From assembly GCA_964344495.1 (NCBI GenBank), contig CAYFNI010000019.1, positions 1 to 28,487 on the forward strand: 28,487 bases of DNA, read 5' to 3'. This document shows positions 22,760 to 28,487 of the stretch, piece after piece. Position numbers and translations under genes: made by a program. The stretch comes from UBA6136 sp964344495. GTDB lineage: Bacteria; Pseudomonadota; Gammaproteobacteria; Methylococcales; Methylococcaceae. The first letter of the stretch is position 1. Each line of letters opens with the position of its first letter. Below the pieces are notes generated by a model. The model searched no databases, was not told the origin of the DNA, and saw only the letters and a list, made by a program, of their open reading frames with translations.

Positions 22760-23368
22760 TCAATTCAGGGCCAGCTCTTCATCCAGCTCGGTGCGGCAAC
22801 TGGCCAGCTGGCGCTGGTAGCGTTCGGCGATGGTCGAGACCTTGCGCGCCACCTCCATCAGCCAGGGCTTCTGCCGATAGCTGCCGTGAGCATAGCCAGA
22901 CTGCCCCTCGTGATAGGCCAGATACTGGCGGTAGGCATCCCGGGTCGAAATACCGAGTTCAAGCTGGCTCTGGCGCGCATACCAGGCTATGAAATCGGCG
23001 GCGTCGGCGAAATCGTCACGCTCCGCGCCACGCTTGCCGGTGGCCTGCTGATAACGCGCCCAGGTGCCATCCAGCGCCTGACTGTACCCGTAGGCACTGG
23101 AGGGGCGCGACAATGGGATGATGCCCAGAAACCACGCACGCGCCGGGCGGGCGTCGGAGACGAAGGCGGATTCCTGTTTCATGATGGCCATCTGCACATG
23201 GACCGGCGCGCCCCAGCGATTCTGCGCTGCGCGGCTGGCCTCGTACCAGTCGTCCTGCTCCTTGAATAGAGCACACAGGTTGTCCGGTTCGCTCGGGGGC
23301 GTCGTAGCGCACCCGGCCAGCCACAGAACCAGCCACAGCCGGAACAGACGCCGAAGACGCTGCGTCAT
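22760..23368 (-). CDS. Lipoprotein lytic transglycosylase (SLT-type)
   Basis: Membrane-anchored murein-cleaving enzyme. The signal peptide MTQRLRRLFRLWLVLWLAGC has lipobox LAGC with lipid-bearing C20. The lysozyme-like SLT fold carries likely catalytic E66 in MAIMKQESAFVSD, then AYGYSQALDGTWARYQQ and YHEGQSGYAHGSY. It has 202 residues from the ATG at 23368. An ATG at 23404 would add 12 residues (MPDRDHPASPLP) before the signal; neither has a good ribosome binding site. It is divergent from the glycosidase operon and upstream of rlmKL. No dedicated name is assigned; the family is a conserved SLT lipoprotein of proteobacteria. Confidence 0.85.
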   Translation of the reverse strand: MTQRLRRLFRLWLVLWLAGCATTPPSEPDNLCALFKEQDDWYEASRAAQNRWGAPVHVQMAIMKQESAFVSDARPARAWFLGIIPLSRPSSAYGYSQALDGTWARYQQATGKRGAERDDFADAADFIAWYARQSQLELGISTRDAYRQYLAYHEGQSGYAHGSYRQKPWLMEVARKVSTIAERYQRQLASCRTELDEELALN

Positions 23369-23502
23369 CGGCAACGGGGAAGCGGGATGGTCACGGTCGG
23401 GCATGGCGGCTTCGGGCTGAACAGGCGCGCAAGCATACCACTCCTCGCCCGCCGCCGGCTCGGGCACGCTCCGCCGCCCCCTGTGCCCGGCGCCGATCAG
23501 CC

Positions 23503-23511
23503 TGCTAATAT
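23503..23511 (+). promoter_or_regulatory. Possible extended -10 promoter of the glycosidase operon
   Basis: TG-C-TAATAT lies 38 nt upstream of the GH1 ATG, in an otherwise very GC-rich 181-nt divergent region. It is an extended -10 element with five of six consensus bases and no recognisable -35. No operator palindrome was found beside it. Confidence 0.4.
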
Positions 23512-23549
23512 CCGGCCCCACTGACACGCAACGCTGGATACCGCCGCCC

Positions 23550-24902
23550 ATGACCGACCTGCCCACCTTCCCCGCCGGCTTCCTCTGGGGCGCCGCCACC
23601 TCGGCCTATCAAATCGAAGGCTCGCCGCTGGCCGATGGAGCCGGCCCCAGCAACTGGCACCGTTTCAGCCATCTGCCCGGCACGGTCGCCAACAACGACA
23701 ACGGCGATCACGCCTGCGACCACTATCACCGCTATGCCGAAGATGTCGGCCTGATGCGCGAAATCGGCCTGCAGGGCTACCGCTTCAGCCTCGCCTGGAG
23801 CCGGATTTTTCCGGAAGGTCGGGGCACTCCCAACCCCAAGGGACTGGATTTCTACCGGCGGCTGCTGGACCGGCTGAACGAGGCCGGCATCCGGCCCAAC
23901 GTCACCCTGCACCACTGGGATCTGCCGCTGGCGCTGGAGCAGCAGGGCGGCTGGGCCAACCGGGATTGCGCCCACTGGTTTGCCGACTACGCCCAGCATG
24001 TGTTTCAGGTGCTGGGGGGGCAGGTGCGGCAATGGGCGACCCTGAACGAGCCATGGGTCATTGTGCACGCCGGCTATGTCGAGGGTGCCCATCCACCGGG
24101 CGTGGTCTCGCTGGAACAGGCTCGCCAGGCGACGCACAACCTGCTACGCGGCCATGCGCTGGCGGTGCAGGCGTTCCGGGCCGAGGGCAGTGCCGGCGAG
24201 ATCGGACTGGTCGTGAACCTCGAACCCAAATACCCGGCCTCCGAACGCGAGGACGATCTCCGCGCCACCGCCCGCATGGAGGCCTGGATGAACCGGCAAT
24301 ACCTCGACCCGGTCTTTCTGGGCCGCTACCCCGAGGAACTGGAAGAGATCCACGGCAGCGGTCTGCCGGAGTTCCCCGCCGACGATTACCGGCTGCTGCG
24401 TGAGCCGTTCGATTTTCTCGGCATCAATTATTACAGCCGCTCGGTGGTCAGGCAGGCCTCGGGCCTCTGGCCCTTCAACAGCGACCGCGTGCATCAGGCG
24501 GCCTCGCCGCACACCGCGATGGGCTGGGAAATCTACCCTGACGGTCTCAAGGACTGCCTGGGCTGGGTCAAGCAGCGCTACGGCGACATCCCGCTCTACA
24601 TCACCGAAAATGGTGCCGCCTGCAATGATGCGCCGCCGGTGCAGGGCCGGGTCAGCGATCCCGATCGCATTGCCTATTACCGGCGCCATTTGCAGGCCGT
24701 CCATGCAGCCATCGCCGAAGGCGTCAACCTGAAGGGGTATTACGCCTGGTCGCTGCTCGACAACTTCGAGTGGGCATTCGGCTATGCCAAACGCTTCGGC
24801 CTGATCTACGTCGATTACGCCACCCAGGCACGCACGCTGAAGGACAGCGCCCTGTTCTACCGGCGCGTGATCGACAGCCACGGCGCGGAACTGTGGCGCT
24901 AG
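23550..24902 (+). CDS. GH1 beta-glucosidase/beta-galactosidase
   Basis: Retaining glycoside hydrolase of family 1, cytoplasmic since no signal peptide is seen. It hydrolyses beta-linked disaccharides such as cellobiose or aryl-glucosides. The N-terminal signature FPAGFLWGAATSAYQIEGSP is diagnostic. The acid/base is E167 in TLNEPW and the nucleophile E353 in YITENGAAC. The aglycone-side motif SLLDNFEWAFGYAKRFGLIYVD is intact. It has 450 residues, full length. First gene of a three-gene run: the next start lies inside its end. Exact sugar preference cannot be read from sequence. Confidence 0.96.
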   Translation: MTDLPTFPAGFLWGAATSAYQIEGSPLADGAGPSNWHRFSHLPGTVANNDNGDHACDHYHRYAEDVGLMREIGLQGYRFSLAWSRIFPEGRGTPNPKGLDFYRRLLDRLNEAGIRPNVTLHHWDLPLALEQQGGWANRDCAHWFADYAQHVFQVLGGQVRQWATLNEPWVIVHAGYVEGAHPPGVVSLEQARQATHNLLRGHALAVQAFRAEGSAGEIGLVVNLEPKYPASEREDDLRATARMEAWMNRQYLDPVFLGRYPEELEEIHGSGLPEFPADDYRLLREPFDFLGINYYSRSVVRQASGLWPFNSDRVHQAASPHTAMGWEIYPDGLKDCLGWVKQRYGDIPLYITENGAACNDAPPVQGRVSDPDRIAYYRRHLQAVHAAIAEGVNLKGYYAWSLLDNFEWAFGYAKRFGLIYVDYATQARTLKDSALFYRRVIDSHGAELWR

Positions 24903-26554
24903 TCGCCGCAACTGGCCCGGCCACGCCGGCCGCCGTGCCGTGGTGGAAGACCTGCATCGTCTACCAGATTTACCCGCGTTCGTTCCGCGACAGCAACGGG
25001 GATGGCGTTGGGGATCTGGCCGGCATCCGGTCGGGACTGGACTATCTGGCCAGTCTGGACGTGGGCTGCCTGTGGCTGTCGCCGATCTTCCCGTCGCCGA
25101 TGCGCGACTTCGGTTATGACGTCTCGAACTACACCGATATAGACCCGCTGTTCGGCACGCTGGCGGATTTCGATGCCCTGCTGGCCGACACTCATGCGCG
25201 CGGCATGAAGCTGATCCTTGATCTGGTGCCGAACCACACCTCCGACCAGCACCCGTGGTTTCTCGCCAGCCGCAGCCGCCGCGATGATCCGAAGCGCGAC
25301 TGGTATATCTGGCGCGACCCGGCGCCGGACGGCGGCCCGCCCAACAACTGGCTGAGCTTTTTCGGCGGGCCGGCCTGGACCTTCGATACGACCACCGGTC
25401 AGTATTACCTGCACCAGTTCGACCGCAGCCAGCCGGAACTGAATTACCGCGAGCCGGCGGTGCTGGAAGCCATGCTCGACTGCGCCCGCTTCTGGCTGGA
25501 GCGCGGCGTCGATGGCTTTCGCGTCGATGTCATCTGGCTGCTGATCAAGGACGCCGCCTTGCGCGACGAGCCGGATAATCCCGACTGGACCGGCGTCAAC
25601 CCGCACGAACGGCTGCTGCATGTCCACAGCGCCAACCAGCCCGAAGTGCACGGCATCATCCGCCGCCTGCGGACGCTGTTCGATGCCTACGGCGAACGCC
25701 TGATCGTCGGCGAGATCGACCTGCCGCCGGCAGACCTGATGACCTATTACGGTGCCGGGCTGGATGAATGCCAGCTGCCATTCAATTTCAGCCTGATCCA
25801 CACGCCCTGGCAGGCCGATCGGGTTCGGGCGACTATCCGCGCCTACACCGCGCAACTCCCGGCCGGCGCCTGGCCCAACTGGGTGCTGGGCAATCATGAC
25901 CGGCCGCGGCTGGCCACCCGGCTGGGTCCGGCTCAGGCACGCGTGGCGCAGATGCTGCTGCTGACCCTGCACGGCACGCCGACCTGCTATTACGGCGACG
26001 AACTCGGCATGCGCAACGGCGTGATCCCACCCGATCGAGTGCGGGATCCGCAAGCCATCAACCAGCCGGACGTCGCCGCCCTGATGGGCCGTGATCCGCA
26101 GCGCACCCCGCTGGCGTGGGATGACTCGCCGCTGGCCGGCTTCGCACCCGCCGGGGCGGATCCCTGGCTGCCGCTGGCGGATGACGCACATCAGCGCTCC
26201 ATCGCAGCACAGACAGCCGATCCCGCCTCGGACCTGTCCTTCTTTCGGGCGCTGGCCCACCTGCGGCAGTCGACCCCGGCGCTGCTGCTGGGCGACTACT
26301 GCGAACTGGAACCCGGCGATGACGACCTGCTGGCCTATACTCGCTCGCTTGACGGGGAGCGCCTGCTGATCGTGCTCAACCTTGCCGCGGCGCCCCGCAC
26401 GGCCCGTCTGGCTGCGGCCGGCGCCCGCGGCGAATGCCTGCTCGGCACCCGCACCCGGCCGATTGGCGGGGTCGAGCTGGCCCGCCTGCCGCTGGATGCG
26501 GATGAAGGACTGATCCTCCGCCTGATGCCTGACGCTCCGACACCCGATTCGTAA
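24893..26554 (+). CDS. GH13 alpha-glucosidase (oligo-1,6-glucosidase-like)
   Basis: Alpha-amylase superfamily enzyme that likely hydrolyses short alpha-glucosides such as maltose or isomaltose. The sequence shows the (beta/alpha)8 barrel signature WWKTCIVYQIYPRSFRDSNG, DLVPNHTS, nucleophile D212 in DGFRVDVIW, acid/base E274 in VGEIDLP and stabilising D336 in GNHDRPRLATR. A C-terminal beta domain follows about residue 455. No signal peptide. The best start is GTG at 24893, with GGA just upstream, overlapping the GH1 stop by 10 nt; GTG at 24935 would also keep the whole barrel. The frame is open further upstream, but that part is GH1 shadow. It has 553 residues. Subfamily and substrate are inferred. 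Confidence 0.92.
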   Translation: MALVAATGPATPAAVPWWKTCIVYQIYPRSFRDSNGDGVGDLAGIRSGLDYLASLDVGCLWLSPIFPSPMRDFGYDVSNYTDIDPLFGTLADFDALLADTHARGMKLILDLVPNHTSDQHPWFLASRSRRDDPKRDWYIWRDPAPDGGPPNNWLSFFGGPAWTFDTTTGQYYLHQFDRSQPELNYREPAVLEAMLDCARFWLERGVDGFRVDVIWLLIKDAALRDEPDNPDWTGVNPHERLLHVHSANQPEVHGIIRRLRTLFDAYGERLIVGEIDLPPADLMTYYGAGLDECQLPFNFSLIHTPWQADRVRATIRAYTAQLPAGAWPNWVLGNHDRPRLATRLGPAQARVAQMLLLTLHGTPTCYYGDELGMRNGVIPPDRVRDPQAINQPDVAALMGRDPQRTPLAWDDSPLAGFAPAGADPWLPLADDAHQRSIAAQTADPASDLSFFRALAHLRQSTPALLLGDYCELEPGDDDLLAYTRSLDGERLLIVLNLAAAPRTARLAAAGARGECLLGTRTRPIGGVELARLPLDADEGLILRLMPDAPTPDS

Positions 26555-26559
26555 CCGAC

Positions 26560-28487
26560 ATGATCGAACTGCAACCCCATCGCCTGCTGATCGACGGCCG
26601 CCCACGCCTGCTGCTGTGTGGCGAGATCCATTATTTCCGGCTGGCCCGCTCCGACTGGCAGAACCGGCTGGACACCCTCAAGGCCGCCGGCTGCGATACG
26701 GTGGCCTCGTATATCCCGTGGCTCTGCCATGAACCTGCCGAGGGCCAGCTGGATCTGGATGGCCATAGCCGACCGGAACTGGATCTGGGCGCGTTCATCG
26801 ACCTGTGTCAGGCCAACGGACTTCAGTTCCTGGCGCGTCCCGGGCCGTTCGTGATGGCGGAAATGAAAAACGAGGGACTGCCCTTCTGGCTGTATGAACA
26901 CCATCCGGAGATCGTTCCGGTCGGCTGGGACCGGCAGCCGGCCACGACCCGGACCGTGGATGTGCTGGCGCCGGCATTTCTGGCGGCCGCCCGGCGCTGG
27001 TATGCGGCCGTGCTGGCCCGACTCGCGCCCCGCCTTCACAGCCGCGGCGGCAATGTCATCGCGCTGCAACTGGACAATGAAGTCGGCATGCTCTCCTGGG
27101 TCAGCAACACGCCGGAACTGACCGATGGCACCCTGGCGGATTTCGCCGACTGGCTGGCACGCCGCTATCCGGATGCCGACCGGCGGCAGCGCTATCCGTT
27201 CGACCTGCACGATCCGGACGCGCGGGCGTCGGCGATCCGTTCGCCGCAGGAAAACTGGGCGCCGGCGCTCTTGCGTGACCTCGGCCATTACCAGCGCGAC
27301 CGTTATGCCCGTTATCTCGCCACCTTGCGGGACTGGGCCAAAGCGGCCGGCATCACCGGCATTCCGTTCGTGATCAATGTGCATGGCACCGGCGGCGGGC
27401 GCGGCTTCACATTCCCGGTCGGCATCAGTCAGCTGTACGAAACCTGGGCGCATGACGACTATCTGGTCGGCTCGGATCTCTATCTCGGCAACCTGACCCC
27501 GGACAATTTTCAGGACCTGTACCTGTGCAATGCGCTGCTGCAGGCCAGCCTGCCGGGGCAGCAAGTGCTCTGTTCGGTCGAATTCGAATGCGGCGACGGC
27601 GATTACGGCAGCATGCAGGGCAACCGTTACGATCCCTCGGCGGTCGATCTCAAGACCCGCATGAGCATCGCCCAGGGCAACCGGCTGCTGAATTACTATC
27701 TGTTTGCCGGCGGCTTCAATTATCGGCTCGACCCGCCGCCGGGCGACGGCGACGACCGCATCGCCATCACGGGCGAACGACACGGCGTCGCTGCGCCGAT
27801 CAAGCCGGAAGGCGATCTCAGCTATACCTTCCCCCGCATGGCCCGCATCATCCGCATGATGGCGGCCCTGAGCGACACACTGGCGGGCATGGATGAGGAG
27901 CACGACGGCCTCAGCTACGGCTTCATTCCCGACTATTTCATGACCGAGGCGCGCTACCCCGGCAGCGACGCCATGCGGACGATTTGCGCCAATCTGGAGG
28001 CGAACCGTACCTATGGCGCCTGGGAGAGCATGGTCCGGGCACTGTTGCTGGCCGGCTTCCGCTTCGGCGCCACCGACCTGCAACGCGAGCCATTGTCACC
28101 CGCCACAACCCCGCGGCTGATCTTGCCTTCGGCACGCTACATGGACCGCGCCCTGCAGCACAGGCTGGCCGACTGGCTGGTGGATGGGGGACGCCTGCTG
28201 CTGTTCGGCGAAGTACCGATCTTCGACATGGAAGGTCGCGACTGCACGGTGCTGGCTACCGCGCTTGGCATCCGCGTCACCGGCACGCGTCAGGCCAGCC
28301 TCGAGCATCTGCTCTCACTGCGGGCAGAAGGCTGGGCCGCCCCGCGCGCCGAGACCCGGACGCATTTTGCGCAGACGCTCGACCCGGGCCAGGGGCGGGT
28401 GTTGCTGCGATTGCATGATTCCGGTGCGGCGGCTGCCGTGGACGTGGACGCCGGCCGCGGCCGGGCGATCCTGCTGACGACCGCCTA
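26560..28487 (+). CDS. GH35-like beta-galactosidase, 3' end cut by window
   Basis: Large glycosidase, 642 codons visible and still open at the right edge (the last two bases, TA, could begin a stop). The N terminus MIELQPHRLLIDGRPRLLLC with GEIHYFRL, SDWQNRLDTLKAAGCDTV, then Y-IPW and H-E-P, is typical of GH35 barrels. RPGPFVMAEMKNEGLPFWL matches the family R-P-G-P motif. Likely acid/base is E174 in LQLDNEVG and the likely nucleophile is E341 or E343 in SVEFECGDGDYG. A second domain with a beta-galactosidase trimerisation-like Rossmann stretch (LVDGGRLLLFGEVPIFDMEG) begins near residue 530. No signal peptide. It starts 5 nt after the GH13 stop. The sequence differs from well-known GH35 enzymes, so substrate is uncertain. 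Confidence 0.85.
   Translation, partial: MIELQPHRLLIDGRPRLLLCGEIHYFRLARSDWQNRLDTLKAAGCDTVASYIPWLCHEPAEGQLDLDGHSRPELDLGAFIDLCQANGLQFLARPGPFVMAEMKNEGLPFWLYEHHPEIVPVGWDRQPATTRTVDVLAPAFLAAARRWYAAVLARLAPRLHSRGGNVIALQLDNEVGMLSWVSNTPELTDGTLADFADWLARRYPDADRRQRYPFDLHDPDARASAIRSPQENWAPALLRDLGHYQRDRYARYLATLRDWAKAAGITGIPFVINVHGTGGGRGFTFPVGISQLYETWAHDDYLVGSDLYLGNLTPDNFQDLYLCNALLQASLPGQQVLCSVEFECGDGDYGSMQGNRYDPSAVDLKTRMSIAQGNRLLNYYLFAGGFNYRLDPPPGDGDDRIAITGERHGVAAPIKPEGDLSYTFPRMARIIRMMAALSDTLAGMDEEHDGLSYGFIPDYFMTEARYPGSDAMRTICANLEANRTYGAWESMVRALLLAGFRFGATDLQREPLSPATTPRLILPSARYMDRALQHRLADWLVDGGRLLLFGEVPIFDMEGRDCTVLATALGIRVTGTRQASLEHLLSLRAEGWAAPRAETRTHFAQTLDPGQGRVLLRLHDSGAAAAVDVDAGRGRAILLTTA

Noticed and set aside
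24770..24892. N-terminal extension of the GH13 enzyme into the GH1 gene
   Set aside because: That stretch is the GH1 C terminus read in another frame (MGIRLCQTLRP and on); the barrel starts only after the GTG at 24893.
24899..26605. 568-codon minus-strand open frame opposite the GH13 gene
   Set aside because: GH13 catalytic residues are intact on the plus strand; the antisense product is low-complexity and unlike any family.
26335..28083. 582-codon minus-strand open frame opposite the GH35-like gene
   Set aside because: The plus-strand frame is open for 642 codons with glycosidase motifs and a 5-nt spacing to GH13; the antisense frame is a composition artefact.

Overview
The window is chromosomal DNA from a GC-rich gammaproteobacterium. 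The evidence is the gene orders ntrB-ntrC, lptM-lysA-dapF-DUF484-xerC and exbB-exbD-Trm112-kdsB, with orn divergent from M48 peptidase-rsgA, and a fused RlmKL methyltransferase. A Chromatiales/Halothiobacillales-like lineage is plausible, but the family cannot be fixed by reading alone. No tRNA, rRNA, CRISPR array, insertion sequence or prophage was seen.

Layout. Bases 1-7700 lie on the minus strand. They run, in transcription order, as hvfA-hvfB-hvfC, a terminator, ntrB-ntrC (nitrogen two-component system), glgP (glycogen phosphorylase) and trmL (cut by the left edge). The hvf genes form a compact RiPP locus: a secreted Cys/Met-rich precursor with EGKC motifs, a DUF692 multinuclear iron oxidase and its DUF2063 partner. 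It has no DoxX-type fourth gene.

Bases 8007-11100 hold a 62-residue zinc-ribbon membrane protein, orn on the minus strand, and an M48 peptidase-rsgA pair. The pair ends at a perfect bidirectional terminator that is shared with a DUF2333 gene. Bases 12200-16120 are the minus-strand lptM-lysA-dapF-DUF484-xerC operon (lysine/diaminopimelate synthesis and chromosome dimer resolution), with starts and stops overlapping or nearly touching. Bases 16379-18480 are exbB-exbD-Trm112-kdsB on the plus strand. The msbA and lpxK genes that often sit inside this cluster are absent.

Bases 18528-19445 encode an Mrr-type IV restriction enzyme of visibly lower GC, which looks like an acquired defence gene. A YjdF (DUF2238) membrane protein follows, convergent with rlmKL-acyP, and then a lipoprotein lytic transglycosylase. 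From 23550 to the right edge a plus-strand operon encodes three glycosidases of families GH1, GH13 and GH35-like, with no regulator or transporter in view.

The most interesting parts are the hvfABC locus with its unusual precursor, the three mutually exclusive hairpins and the sigma54-like motif between hvfC and ntrB, and the glycosidase operon. Two genes running off the window edges (trmL, GH35) and the small lptM gene were found by direct translation.
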